A program made the translations under genes and the position numbers. Positions 1 to 8,698 of a stretch of 64,000 bases of DNA are shown piece by piece. Source of the DNA: Haloplanus rubicundus (lineage in GTDB: Archaea; Halobacteriota; Halobacteria; Halobacteriales; Haloferacaceae); contig NZ_CP031148.1 in assembly GCF_003342675.1 (NCBI RefSeq), forward strand, positions 2,108,001-2,172,000. The letters run 5' to 3'. The notes under the pieces are model-generated. The model ran no database searches and was not told the DNA's origin. It worked only from the letters and a program-made list of their open reading frames with translations. Positions within the stretch are counted from its first letter, which is position 1; the number at the start of each line of letters is the position of its first letter.

Positions 1-364
1 CGATGCGGATGACGACGCTGTAGCGGCCGCCGTCGTCCGTCGACTTGCCGTACTCGCGCGCGGCGCGGACGAACCGCAACACGTCATCGGCCTCCTCGTT
101 GAGTTCGAGGAGGAAATCACCCGTGACGCGGTCGGTGACGCTGACGACGCCGGCGGCGTCGGGGTCGTCGAGCGGGTCCTGCAGGCGGAAGGCTACGTCC
201 GTCTCGGAGGCCTCAAGCAGGTTCCCCTCCGCGTCGGTCAGGCGGTCGGTCAGCGTCTCCCTCGGTCCGTTGAAGTCGATGATGACTTGGGGCTCGGCCG
301 GCGGATCGCCGGTCTCGACCCAGTCGATGTTGTCTGCCTCCAACTCGAAATGGTCGCGCCTCAT
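1..364 (-). CDS. DUF5793-like haloarchaeal protein, 3' end outside the window
   Basis: The gene starts with ATG at 364 on the minus strand and stays open to the window edge, so only the first 121 residues are visible. It begins MRRDHFELEADNIDWVE, is very acidic and has no membrane segment. This N-terminus resembles the haloarchaeal DUF5793 family, whose function I do not know; the family name is from memory. It lies in the same direction as the chemotaxis gene to its right, 107 bases away. That gap holds a 9-bp inverted repeat (390-398 and 462-470). Coding potential is strong; the family call is moderate. Confidence 0.7.
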   Translation of the reverse strand, partial: MRRDHFELEADNIDWVETGDPPAEPQVIIDFNGPRETLTDRLTDAEGNLLEASETDVAFRLQDPLDDPDAAGVVSVTDRVTGDFLLELNEEADDVLRFVRAAREYGKSTDDGGRYSVVIRI

Positions 365-471
365 TCCCTATCCTCGCCTTTGGGTTCAGACAGTATGAAC
401 GTAACGCCCCGCGTCTGACGCCCCAGGCGGGCGGTGCACGCCTGTCGCGACGGCTGGCGCGTCATACTGTA

Positions 472-1362
472 TCAGTCGCCGACCCCGTGAGCCGCCGTAC
501 CGTCCGCCGAGGCGTCGACGTGTTCGGTGACGAGAATCCAGCCCCGGGAGGTGAGTTCGACCTCGTCGTCGCCGAACCGAACGAGGCTGGCTTTCTCGAG
601 TCCGCGGAGGATGGCCGCCGACGCGTCCGACGGTCCGTCGAACAGCGTCGCCGGCGCGGCGGCACCGCGGAGCGAATAGAGTTCGTAGAGCGTCCGGACT
701 GCAACCTTGGGGACGTCCAGCCCCCGTACCGCCCGTCGGATCTTGTCGTACTCCTGTCGGAGGTGTCGACCCAGTAAGTGCTGTATCCGCGGCGGGTCGA
801 CCGACAGATCCAGCGAGACGGCCCGGCCGTCTCTCACGTACTGGAGTTCGATCATCGTCCGTTGGTCCCCGAGCAGTTCCCCCTCGGAACGCGAGAGGTG
901 GACGATCCTGTCGAGGTCGATCCCGAACGAGTAGTCGATGCCCGTACACCCGACTTTCCCGGGTGTGACCCGGAGCGTGCCGATGTCGAACGGTTGGCCG
1001 GTCACTCGGCCGCCGATCTCGGCCGGATGGCGGGCGGCTACCTCTCGCCCGTCGAGGAGCCACCGATAGAGGAGGCCGGCGTACGTCTCCAGGGAGTCAC
1101 GCGATCCGTCGACGAACAGTACTTCCCGGCCGTCCTCCGCGTCGAATCCGACCGTCAGGACCGGGCCAGTGAAGAAGTCGGTGGCGACCCGCGGCGACGA
1201 CCCAAGTCTGACGTCGAAGACGTCCGACTGCGCGACGGTGAGCGAATCCGTCTCGCTCTCCAGGCGGAGGTGGTCGTCTCCGAACGTGAGGTCCGCCGTG
1301 GTCGGCGCCTCGCCGACGCACTCACAGAACACGGTCGCCGAAAGCTCGATTCGACCCGACAT
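472..1362 (-). CDS. cheF: Archaeal taxis protein CheF
   Basis: CheF proteins link the bacterial-type Che system (CheY, CheD, CheC) to the archaellum motor, acting in the cytoplasm under the switch complex. The 296-residue product has the family's usual length and opening (MSGRIELSATVFCEC), an N-terminal region of beta character rich in charged residues, and a C-terminal winged-helix-like part (about residues 205-285, with VAVRTLYELYSL and a DEVELTSRGW wing). The reading frame is open upstream, but MSGRIEL at 1362 fits the family start. No other che or arl genes are in the window, so this is either a separate copy or its locus is split. The family call is from recognition of the sequence. Confidence 0.82.
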   Translation of the reverse strand: MSGRIELSATVFCECVGEAPTTADLTFGDDHLRLESETDSLTVAQSDVFDVRLGSSPRVATDFFTGPVLTVGFDAEDGREVLFVDGSRDSLETYAGLLYRWLLDGREVAARHPAEIGGRVTGQPFDIGTLRVTPGKVGCTGIDYSFGIDLDRIVHLSRSEGELLGDQRTMIELQYVRDGRAVSLDLSVDPPRIQHLLGRHLRQEYDKIRRAVRGLDVPKVAVRTLYELYSLRGAAAPATLFDGPSDASAAILRGLEKASLVRFGDDEVELTSRGWILVTEHVDASADGTAAHGVGD

Positions 1363-1595
1363 CGTCACGTCGTACCGACCGTCGGGACGGCGAGTCCGGG
1401 GCTCGTCTCCGAACCGCGTCCGTGACCCACGGCATCGCCTGCCGGGAACCGCCGCCAACCGTCGCTCTGTCCCCCCATACGACCATCCAAACACCATCCG
1501 ACGTATAGTAATTCGGACACAATTATCAGAGCTAATAGTATTCGAGCGGGCCGGCGCCGGTGGGTTTTATCCGATGGGCTGCGTCGGAGGCGCGT

Positions 1596-2099
1596 ATGTG
1601 GGTCCGGTCGGAGTACGCCGGCGAACTGGCCGTCCTCCTGACGTGGCTGTCGGCGCTCATCCCGTGGAACGTCTCGTACGCCTCGAACCCGAGCGGCGCC
1701 GCCGTGCTGTTCGTCCGCTTCCCCCTCGCGCAGGTGCGGTACGTCTTCGGTCTGTCCATCGCCCGCGGCGTCGTCGTCTCCGACCCGCTCTCGGCGCTCG
1801 CGTTCCAGCGGGGGAGTCCCATCGCCGCCGCCTATCGGGTGTGGGCACTCGGCGCCGCCGTCTTCGCCGTCGCCCTCGTCGTCTCCGTCGTCTACTACCG
1901 GCGGGAGGCGTGGGCCGAGTCGTGGCCCGTCGATCCGGTGCGGCTCCTCGGCGGGCTCCTCGCCGGCACGGGCCTCGTCTTCGCGGGCGCGACGTACCTC
2001 CTCCTCTCGCGTGGCTTCTCGTCGCTTCCCATCCCGCTCGGCGTCGTCTTCTTGCTCCTGTTCGGCGGCCTCCTCCTGACGGTCGACCGGACGGCGTGA
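1596..2099 (+). CDS. Small haloarchaeal integral membrane protein (TIGR04206-like)
   Basis: The product is 167 residues with about four hydrophobic helices and opens MWVRSEYAGELAVL. It resembles a haloarchaea-restricted membrane family that I remember as TIGR04206; no biochemical function is known to me. A TTTTAT box at 1565-1570 lies about 27 bases before the ATG at 1596, which fits a leaderless transcript and favours this start over an in-frame ATG at 1560. It is divergent from cheF and separated from the lysine operon by 250 bases. Confidence 0.72.
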   Translation: MWVRSEYAGELAVLLTWLSALIPWNVSYASNPSGAAVLFVRFPLAQVRYVFGLSIARGVVVSDPLSALAFQRGSPIAAAYRVWALGAAVFAVALVVSVVYYRREAWAESWPVDPVRLLGGLLAGTGLVFAGATYLLLSRGFSSLPIPLGVVFLLLFGGLLLTVDRTA

Positions 2100-2244
2100 G
2101 CGGGGTCGGGTCAGCCGACGCCCGCCGGAGTCACAAGCTATAAGCCTCACGACATCCCGACTGTACGTGTGCATCCGCTTCGCGTCGTCCTCGGCGACCG
2201 CCCGTCGCCAGCGACGCGTGGCCCCGCGACCCTTCTGAAAAAAC

Positions 2245-2266
2245 GCGAGCGGTAGTTTTCGCTCGC
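2245..2266. promoter_or_regulatory. Hairpin upstream of the lysine operon
   Basis: Arms GCGAGCG (2245-2251) and CGCTCGC (2260-2266) form a perfect 7-bp stem after an A-rich run, 85 bases before dapA. It could be a terminator for the membrane-protein gene or a leader structure of the dap operon. There is no poly-T tract on the plus strand, so the terminator reading is weak. Confidence 0.3.
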
Positions 2267-2350
2267 TGCGGGCGTAGCGACCCCGTCTCGGGCGCGCTTC
2301 GATCGGACCGTTCCGACACGACTAACAGCGCCGACACCCCACCCACGCAC

Positions 2351-3247
2351 ATGACACTCACCGAGTTCCGCGGGGTCTACCCCGCCATGACCACGCCGTT
2401 CCACGAGGACGGCAGCATCGACTTCGAAACGCTCCGCGAGGACGCCCGCCGTCTCGCCGACGCCGGCGTCGACGGCCTCGTTCCCGTCGGCTCCACCGGC
2501 GAGAGCGCGACCCTCTCCCACGACGAACACATCGAGGTGGTCGAGGCCGTCGTCGACGCCGTCGACGTCCCCGTCATCGCCGGCTCCGGATCGAACAACA
2601 CCGCCGAAGCCCTCTCGCTCTCCCGACGCTCCGCCGAGGCCGGCGCCGACGCCCTCCTTCTCATCTCGCCGTACTACAACAAGCCCGAACCGCAGGGCAT
2701 GTACGAACACTATCGGACCATCGCCGACGAGGTCGACCTCCCACAGATCGTCTACAACGTCCCCGGTCGCACGGGGCAGAACATCAGCGTCGACACGGCC
2801 GTCGACCTCGCCGCCCATCCCAACATCCTCGGCTACAAGGCCGCGAGCGGCGACCTGAATCAGGTCTCCGAGATCGTCGAGCGCACCCGAGACGAGGACT
2901 TTTCGGTCCTCGCCGGCGACGACGGCCTCATCCTGCCCACCCTCTCCGTGGGCGGGACGGGCACCATCAGCGTCGTCGCCAACGTCGAACCCGAGCGGAC
3001 GGTCGACATGGTCCACTCGGCGCTCGACGACGACTACGAACACGCCCGCGAGCGCCACCACGAACTCGGGCCGCTGATGCGCGCGCTGTTCTGGGAGACC
3101 AACCCCATCCCGGTCAACGAGGCGATGGCGATCCGCGGCTACGGCCCGGGACACGTTCGCCTCCCCCTCACCCGCCTCTCGGAGGAGCTTCGTCCCGACC
3201 TGGAAGCCGTCCTCGCCGATCTCGAACCGCTGGAGGCCGAGGCGTGA
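2351..3247 (+). CDS. dapA: 4-hydroxy-tetrahydrodipicolinate synthase
   Basis: DapA condenses pyruvate with aspartate semialdehyde, the first committed step to diaminopimelate and lysine, in the cytoplasm. The 298-residue protein is a full-length TIM-barrel aldolase: the substrate loop GSTGES is at 47-52, the catalytic Tyr135 is in IVYNVPGRTG, and the Schiff-base Lys163 is in GYKAASGD. It is the first gene of a six-gene operon and its TGA overlaps the GTG of dapB. Nothing in it looks unusual. Confidence 0.95.
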   Translation: MTLTEFRGVYPAMTTPFHEDGSIDFETLREDARRLADAGVDGLVPVGSTGESATLSHDEHIEVVEAVVDAVDVPVIAGSGSNNTAEALSLSRRSAEAGADALLLISPYYNKPEPQGMYEHYRTIADEVDLPQIVYNVPGRTGQNISVDTAVDLAAHPNILGYKAASGDLNQVSEIVERTRDEDFSVLAGDDGLILPTLSVGGTGTISVVANVEPERTVDMVHSALDDDYEHARERHHELGPLMRALFWETNPIPVNEAMAIRGYGPGHVRLPLTRLSEELRPDLEAVLADLEPLEAEA

Positions 3248-4041
3248 TCGAGGTCGCCGTCACCGGCGCCGGCGGCCACATGGGCCGGGAAGTGATCGAG
3301 GCCGCCACCCACCGCGACGGGATGGCGGTCACCCTCGCGGTCAACCGCACGGCGGTCGATCCGGTTGCCGGCCACGAGGTGGCCGACGAGGCGGACCTCC
3401 CCCGACTGCTCGACGACCGCGACCCCGACGTGCTGGTGGACTTTACCCTCCCCGACCCGAGCACGCGGTACGTCGAGGCCTGCGCGGACGCGGGCGTCGC
3501 CGCCGTCGTCGGGACGACGGGCTTCTCGGACGACCAACTCGCCCGCATCGCCGACGCCGCCGAGTCGGTGCCCGTCCTCCGCGCCTCGAACTTCGCACGC
3601 GGCGTGATGGCGCTCCGGCGGGCGGTCCGCGAGGCCGTCGCGGCGCTCCCGGACTACGATATCGAACTCACGGAGACTCACCACAACCGCAAGCGCGACG
3701 CGCCCTCGGGGACGGCGCTCTCGATTCTGGACGACGTCGACGAGGTGCGAGCGGAGCGACGCACCTCGGGGAGTCGGACGGAGTCCGGCGAGGAGGCGGC
3801 CGACCGCGTCCACGGCCGCGAAGGCGAACAGCCCCGCGAGGACGGTGAGGTGGGCGTCCACGCCCGCCGGGCCGGCGACGTGACCGGCGAACACGAACTA
3901 CTACTTGCGGGGAACCACGAGGTACTGACGCTCACGCATCGCGCCGAATCCCGGGGCGTCTTCGCCGCCGGGGCGCTCGATGCCGCCGACTGGCTCGTCG
4001 GCCGACCCGCCGGCGAGTACGACTTCGAGGACACGATATGA
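3244..4041 (+). CDS. dapB: 4-hydroxy-tetrahydrodipicolinate reductase
   Basis: DapB reduces the DapA product with NAD(P)H to tetrahydrodipicolinate. The 265-residue protein has the Rossmann motif GAGGHMG at 8-14 and the catalytic block with His146-His147, Lys150 and PSGTA. It starts with GTG inside the dapA stop (GTGA), so translation is probably coupled. The loop after the catalytic block (about residues 167-190) is encoded by a palindromic stretch, GAGGTGC at 3742-3748 and GCACCTC at 3761-3767, followed by a second repeat-like segment. This looks like an in-frame surface-loop insertion. Confidence 0.93.
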   Translation: MIEVAVTGAGGHMGREVIEAATHRDGMAVTLAVNRTAVDPVAGHEVADEADLPRLLDDRDPDVLVDFTLPDPSTRYVEACADAGVAAVVGTTGFSDDQLARIADAAESVPVLRASNFARGVMALRRAVREAVAALPDYDIELTETHHNRKRDAPSGTALSILDDVDEVRAERRTSGSRTESGEEAADRVHGREGEQPREDGEVGVHARRAGDVTGEHELLLAGNHEVLTLTHRAESRGVFAAGALDAADWLVGRPAGEYDFEDTI

Positions 4042-4871
4042 CACTGGAATCCGACGTATCCGACCTGTGGCAGCGCTACGACGACGACGACGTGGACGCC
4101 GAGACGGCGACCGCCGACGACTACGACACGCTCGACGCCTTCCTCGAGGGGCTAGAGGCGGGCGAGATTCGCGCCGCGGAGAAGCGGTCGGGCGAGTGGG
4201 AGGCCAACGAGTGGGTCAAGCGGGGCATCCTGCTGAACTTCGGCCTCCGCGCGACCGAGGCCCGCTCCTACGGCGGCGTCGACTACCACGACGTGCTCCC
4301 CCTGCGCGAGACGGGCGACCTGGGCGAGCGCGGCACCCGCAACACCCCCGACGGCACGACCATCCGCCGCGGCGCCTATCTGGGATCGGACTGCATCATG
4401 ATGAGCCCCTCCTTCGTCAACGTGGGCGCCTACGTCGGCGACGGCACCCTCGTCGACTCCTGTGACACCGTCGGCTCCTGTGCACAGATCGGCGCGAACG
4501 TCAAACTCGGTGCCAACACGCTCATCGGCGGCGTCCTCGAACCCGTCGAGGACGCGCCGGTCATCGTCGAGGACGGCGTCTCGCTGGGCGCCGGCTGTCG
4601 GGTTACCTCCGGCTTCGTCGTCGGCGAGAACACGGTGGTCGGGGAGAACACCCTCCTCTCGCCGCGCATCCCCGTCTACGACCTGGTGGCGGAGGAAGTC
4701 ATCTACGGCCACCTGCCGCCGGAGCGACGCGCCTTCACCCGGATGGTCGAGTCCTCTATCGGCGACCACGACCTCTTTGCCGGTGGTGCGTACAAACCGG
4801 CGGTGGTGGCGATGGACATCGAGGCCGACACACGGGACGCCACGAAGCGGGAGGAGGCGCTGCGGGAATGA
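4038..4871 (+). CDS. dapD: Tetrahydrodipicolinate N-succinyltransferase
   Basis: DapD transfers a succinyl group from succinyl-CoA to tetrahydrodipicolinate, which places this organism on the acylated (succinylase) branch of lysine synthesis. The 277-residue product has a helical N-terminal domain (residues 1-100) and then a left-handed beta helix of hexapeptide repeats (about 105-230), where Gly-Ala-Asn and Val-Gly-Glu-Asn repeats can be seen. The start overlaps the dapB stop by four bases (ATGA). An acetyltransferase relative is possible, but the dapE neighbour supports succinylation. Confidence 0.9.
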   Translation: MTLESDVSDLWQRYDDDDVDAETATADDYDTLDAFLEGLEAGEIRAAEKRSGEWEANEWVKRGILLNFGLRATEARSYGGVDYHDVLPLRETGDLGERGTRNTPDGTTIRRGAYLGSDCIMMSPSFVNVGAYVGDGTLVDSCDTVGSCAQIGANVKLGANTLIGGVLEPVEDAPVIVEDGVSLGAGCRVTSGFVVGENTVVGENTLLSPRIPVYDLVAEEVIYGHLPPERRAFTRMVESSIGDHDLFAGGAYKPAVVAMDIEADTRDATKREEALRE

Positions 4872-6157
4872 GCGGGGAGGCGGCCGGCCCCGCCGTGCGA
4901 CGCCTCGCGGACTGGTCGGCCGCCGACCTGACCGACCTGGCCGACGAGTACGGCACCCCCCTGTACGTCACGGATCTGGACCGGGTGCGCGAGAACGCGG
5001 CGCGGCTCCTCGACGCCTTCCCCGACGCCGACGTCAGCTACGCCGTCAAGGCCCACACCGGCCGGGCAGTCCTCGAAACCGTCCACGACGCCGGCCTCGG
5101 CGCCGAGTGTGCCTCCGCCGGCGAGGTGGTGCGCGCCCTCGACGCCGGCTACGACGAAGTGCAGTACACGGCGGTCAACCCGCCGGCCGAGGACCTCGAT
5201 ATCGTCCTCGACCACTGGCGCGACGGCGCGGGTCTGACCGTCGTCGCCGGCGCGCGCGACACCATCGACCGCCTTCGCGAACGGGGCTACGACGGCCGAC
5301 TCGCCGTTCGCGTCAACCCCGGCGTCGGCGCCGGCCACCACGAGAAGGTGACGACCGGCGGCCACGCCAAGTTCGGCGTCCCCTACGACCGCGCCCCCGA
5401 ACTCCTCGCCGGCGCCCGCGCCGACTTCGACGTGGTGGGCATCCACGCCCACGCGGGGAGCGGCATCAGCGGCGACGACCTGGACGCCCACCGCGAACTC
5501 GTCGCCCGGATGGGCGCGCTGGCTCGCGAGGTTGGCGACCTGGAGTTCGTCGACGTGGGCGGCGGTTTCGGCGTCCCGTACCGCGAGGACGACCAGCCGC
5601 TGGATCTGGACGCCGTGGCCGACGCCACCCGCGAGGCGCTGGGTGACGTGGACGCCGAGTTGGCAATCGAACCCGGCCGCTACCTCGTCGCCGACGCGGG
5701 CGTCCTCCTGACCCGCGTGAACACGGTCAAGCCCGTCGACGGCGACGGCTCGGACGGGACGGTACCCGTCGTCGCCGGCGTCGACGCCGGCATGACGACG
5801 CTCCTGCGCCCGGCGATGTACGACGCCTACCACGCCATCCGCAACCTGACCGCCGAGCGCCCCGAGCGCCCGGTCACGGTGGCCGGCCCCGTCTGTGAGA
5901 CGTCGGACCTCTTCTGCGAGGAGCGGCCGATGCCGACGCCGCGGCGGGGCGACCTCCTCGCTATCGGCAACGCCGGTGCCTACGGCTACGAGATGGCCAG
6001 TACGTACAACTCCCGGCCTCGGCCGGCGGAGGTCGTCTGCGAGGCGTCGGAGGCGCCTCGGGAGGCCGGCGAAGCCGGCGGACTCGTCGAAACCGCCAGC
6101 CTCGCCCGCGAACGCGAGACCATCGCCGGCGTCACCGGGCTGGAGGTCGACCGATGA
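4868..6157 (+). CDS. lysA: Diaminopimelate decarboxylase
   Basis: LysA decarboxylates meso-diaminopimelate to lysine with PLP. The 429-residue protein is a fold-type III alanine-racemase-like enzyme: PLP Lys61 in SYAVKAHT, His in GIHAHAGSGI, a Gly-rich phosphate loop (GGGFGVPY), EPGRYLVADAG, and the active-site Cys in GPVCETSDLF. It overlaps dapD and dapF by four bases each. Near the C-terminus the segment EASEAPREAGEAG is encoded by two adjacent palindromes (about 6042-6085), which resemble the palindromic insertion in the helicase gene at 19791. Confidence 0.94.
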   Translation: MSGEAAGPAVRRLADWSAADLTDLADEYGTPLYVTDLDRVRENAARLLDAFPDADVSYAVKAHTGRAVLETVHDAGLGAECASAGEVVRALDAGYDEVQYTAVNPPAEDLDIVLDHWRDGAGLTVVAGARDTIDRLRERGYDGRLAVRVNPGVGAGHHEKVTTGGHAKFGVPYDRAPELLAGARADFDVVGIHAHAGSGISGDDLDAHRELVARMGALAREVGDLEFVDVGGGFGVPYREDDQPLDLDAVADATREALGDVDAELAIEPGRYLVADAGVLLTRVNTVKPVDGDGSDGTVPVVAGVDAGMTTLLRPAMYDAYHAIRNLTAERPERPVTVAGPVCETSDLFCEERPMPTPRRGDLLAIGNAGAYGYEMASTYNSRPRPAEVVCEASEAPREAGEAGGLVETASLARERETIAGVTGLEVDR

Positions 6158-7038
6158 CGACGGTCACCGCCGAGAAGTACCACGGCACCGAGAACGACTT
6201 CCTCGTGCTGCCGGCGGACGCGCCGGTGCCGGACCGCGCGGCCTTCGCCCGCGTCCACTGCGACCGCGAGACGGGCGTGGGCGGCGAGCGAACCGGCGCC
6301 GACGGCGTGCTCTTTCTGGACCTCGACCCCACGGCGTCGCCCGTCCGGGTGACGATGACGCTCGTCCAGCCCGACGGCTCGACGGCCGAGATGTGTGGCA
6401 ACGGCGCGCGCGTCACCGCCGTCTGGGCCGCCCGCGAGACTGGCGCCCGCGAGGTATTGATCGAGACGCCCGCCGGCGACCGCCACGCCGTCGTGCAAAG
6501 CGAGGGCGTCACCGTCGAGATGGGGGTCCCGTCGTTCGACCCGGCGGACGTGCCCCTCGCCCACGACCACGACGGCCCACTGATCGAGGAGGCCGTCGAG
6601 GGCTTGCCCGTCACCGCCGTGAACACGGGCGTCCCCCACGCCGTCGCGTTCGTCGACGACGTGGACGCCGTGGACCTCGACGCCGTCGCGCCACCGGTCC
6701 GCCACGCCGAGGTGTTTCCGGATGGCGCGAACGTCACGCTCGCCTCGCGGGTCGAGGTGGGTGACGAGGCAACCGACGGCGCACCCGGCGACCCGGCCGC
6801 CTTCCGCCAGCGCACCTTCGAGCGCGGCGTCGAGGGCGAGACGCTGGCCTGCGGGACCGGTGCCGTCGCCGTCGTCGCCGCCGCGAAGCGCACCGGCCGC
6901 CTCGACACGGACGGCCCGGTCCGGGTGTCGCCGCCGGGCGGCGACCTCGTGATCGTCGTTCCCGACGACGGCCCGGCGACGCTCACCGGCCCCGTCGAAC
7001 GCGAGTTCGAGGTGGACCTGGAGGTCCTCGAGCCGTGA
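6154..7038 (+). CDS. dapF: Diaminopimelate epimerase
   Basis: DapF interconverts LL- and meso-diaminopimelate without a cofactor. Both catalytic cysteines are present: Cys81 in MCGNGAR and Cys233 in ACGTGA. The 294-residue length is normal for the family. It follows lysA with an ATGA overlap and precedes dapE with a GTGA overlap, so it should be made as part of the same mRNA. Confidence 0.93.
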   Translation: MTTVTAEKYHGTENDFLVLPADAPVPDRAAFARVHCDRETGVGGERTGADGVLFLDLDPTASPVRVTMTLVQPDGSTAEMCGNGARVTAVWAARETGAREVLIETPAGDRHAVVQSEGVTVEMGVPSFDPADVPLAHDHDGPLIEEAVEGLPVTAVNTGVPHAVAFVDDVDAVDLDAVAPPVRHAEVFPDGANVTLASRVEVGDEATDGAPGDPAAFRQRTFERGVEGETLACGTGAVAVVAAAKRTGRLDTDGPVRVSPPGGDLVIVVPDDGPATLTGPVEREFEVDLEVLEP

Positions 7039-8153
7039 GCGCCGCCTTCGACCCCGTCGACTTTCTCGATTCGGCCGTCCGCATCCAGTCCCACGAGGAC
7101 GTAACCGAGATGCGCGACTTTCTGGTCGAGACTCTCGCGGCCCACGGCGCCGACCCCGTCGTCGACGACGCGGGCAACACGCTCGCAACGACGGGGTCGG
7201 GCTCCCCCCACGTCGTCTGCAACACCCACATCGACACGGTGTCGCCGCACGTCCCCTACGACCGCGCGGACGGCGTGATCCACGGCCGCGGCTCCTGCGA
7301 CGCGAAGGGGCCGCTCGCGGCCATCCTGGCGGCCTTCCTCGGCTACGACGGCGACGCCGACGGCGGCCGCCTCTCGCTCGCCATTACGCCCGACGAGGAG
7401 GTGTACTCGACGGGGGCGGCGGCGCTCGACCTCTCCGTTCTGCCCACAATCGACTCCCCCACTGCCGACTACTACGTCGTCGGCGAACCCACCGGCCTCG
7501 ACGTGTGTACGGCCGCGAAGGGGCGCTTCGAGGGGACCGTTCACCTCACGGGGCGGAACGCCCACGCCGCCGAACCGGCGTCGGGGGTCAACGCCGTCGC
7601 CGCCGCCGAGGGCGCGCTGGCGGCGATTCGGACCTTCGACGCGGAGCGCGACCCCCACCCCGACCTCGGGTCGGCGACGCTGACGCCGACGGTGATCGCC
7701 GGCGGCGAGGCGACGAATCAGGTGCCCGCCGACTGTGCGATCACGGTCGACCGGCGGAGCGTCCCGCCGGAGACGGCCGAGGGCTTCGCGGCCGAACTCG
7801 AACGCGCCGTCGACGACGCCACGCCCGACCCCGTCGGCGTCGACTTCGTGCCCACCGAGCGCCCGACCCCGTTCCTCGAGGCGTTCGCGACGGACCCGGA
7901 CGCGCCGGTCGTCAGGCACCTGTCCGCGGCGGCCGACCGCGTCACCGACGGCGCGGCCGGCGCCGTGCGGCCCTTCACCGCCGCAACCGAGGCCTCCTAT
8001 TTCGCGCCGGCGCCGACCGTCGTGTTCGGTCCCGGCGTCCTCGCGGACGACGACGGCCCCGTCGCCCACGCCGACCGCGAGTACGTCCGCGTCGCCGAGG
8101 TGGAGCGCGCGGCGACGGCGCTGACCGAGGCACTCGACGCGCTGCTCGGCTGA
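7035..8153 (+). CDS. dapE: M20 peptidase, probable succinyl-diaminopimelate desuccinylase
   Basis: The 372-residue metallopeptidase most likely removes succinate from N-succinyl-LL-diaminopimelate. M20 signatures are visible: the zinc His and Asp in CNTHIDTVSPH, GRGSCDAKGPL, the catalytic Glu pair in TPDEEVYSTGAA, and a C-terminal zinc His region. M20 enzymes also deacylate other amino acids, so the substrate is inferred from its place as last gene of the operon. The start is GTG in the dapF stop. Its TGA stop is immediately followed by copy 1 of the 80-bp inverted-repeat element. A dedicated dapC aminotransferase is not in the operon. Confidence 0.88.
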   Translation: MSAAFDPVDFLDSAVRIQSHEDVTEMRDFLVETLAAHGADPVVDDAGNTLATTGSGSPHVVCNTHIDTVSPHVPYDRADGVIHGRGSCDAKGPLAAILAAFLGYDGDADGGRLSLAITPDEEVYSTGAAALDLSVLPTIDSPTADYYVVGEPTGLDVCTAAKGRFEGTVHLTGRNAHAAEPASGVNAVAAAEGALAAIRTFDAERDPHPDLGSATLTPTVIAGGEATNQVPADCAITVDRRSVPPETAEGFAAELERAVDDATPDPVGVDFVPTERPTPFLEAFATDPDAPVVRHLSAAADRVTDGAAGAVRPFTAATEASYFAPAPTVVFGPGVLADDDGPVAHADREYVRVAEVERAATALTEALDALLG

Positions 8154-8233
8154 TACGGTTTATTGTAAGTCATTACCGGTGGTTCGCCGGACCATCTCGG
8201 CGAACCACCGGTAAACAGTTACAATAAACCGTA
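8154..8233. repeat. 80-bp inverted-repeat element, copy 1
   Basis: This is an 80-base palindrome between two TGA triplets (8151-8153, the dapE stop, and 8234-8236). The outer arms TACGGTTTATTGTAA and TTACAATAAACCGTA are perfect complements. The inner arms are TACCGGTGGTTCGCCG and CGGCGAACCACCGGTA around a short loop. Five-base linkers between the arms do not pair and give the element an orientation; this copy is reversed relative to copies 2 and 3. It could be a non-autonomous mobile element, a terminator or an RNA structure. I know no named family for it. Confidence 0.9.
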
Positions 8234-8269
8234 TGAGGCTTTTTCCCGTCGGGGGCGCTGTACCGACCT

Positions 8270-8647
8270 ATGGTCCCCAGTCGCCGTGCTGTCCTTCGAG
8301 CCACCGGGACGACCACACTCGTCGGTTTCGCGGGCTGTCTCGGCGCCCTCCGATCCGGACGGGTCGGCGTCCGAATCGACAACCGCGACGACCGACGGCA
8401 CGCCGTCGACGTCGAATTTCTGTCCGACGGCGAACTCGTCGCCGAGAGGCGGTTCACCGTCGACGGCGGGACGGAACGGACGGCCGAGAACGTCGTCGTC
8501 GCCGGCGAGTACCGGGTGGACGTGACACTGGACGGCGAGACGCACACGTCCGTCGAGTTCACCATGCAGGGCTGTACGGACAACGCGCTGTTCGTCGGCA
8601 TCGACGCTGACGGGGCCGTCGAGGCCGGCGTCCTCGACGAGTGCTGA
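8270..8647 (+). CDS. Tat-exported lipoprotein of unknown function
   Basis: The 125-residue product starts with a twin-arginine signal (SRRAVLRATGTTTLVGFAGC) whose last residue fits a lipobox Cys, so it is probably exported folded and anchored in the membrane. The mature part is a small beta-rich domain with two further cysteines (QGCTD and DEC). I do not recognise the family. It sits between the 80-bp element and the RNase P genes, 52 bases before rnp3. Confidence 0.75.
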   Translation: MVPSRRAVLRATGTTTLVGFAGCLGALRSGRVGVRIDNRDDRRHAVDVEFLSDGELVAERRFTVDGGTERTAENVVVAGEYRVDVTLDGETHTSVEFTMQGCTDNALFVGIDADGAVEAGVLDEC

Positions 8648-8698
8648 CCGGCGGGCACAAACGCAACCCCCAAGCGCCCGGAGCGAGTGGACGGGAGC

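Noticed and set aside
1365-2174. Long open frames on the opposite strand of most genes, many over 200 codons
   Set aside because: High GC makes the antisense and shifted frames open by chance; their products are Arg/Pro/Ser/Gly-rich, unlike the acidic haloarchaeal proteins in the overlapping frame.
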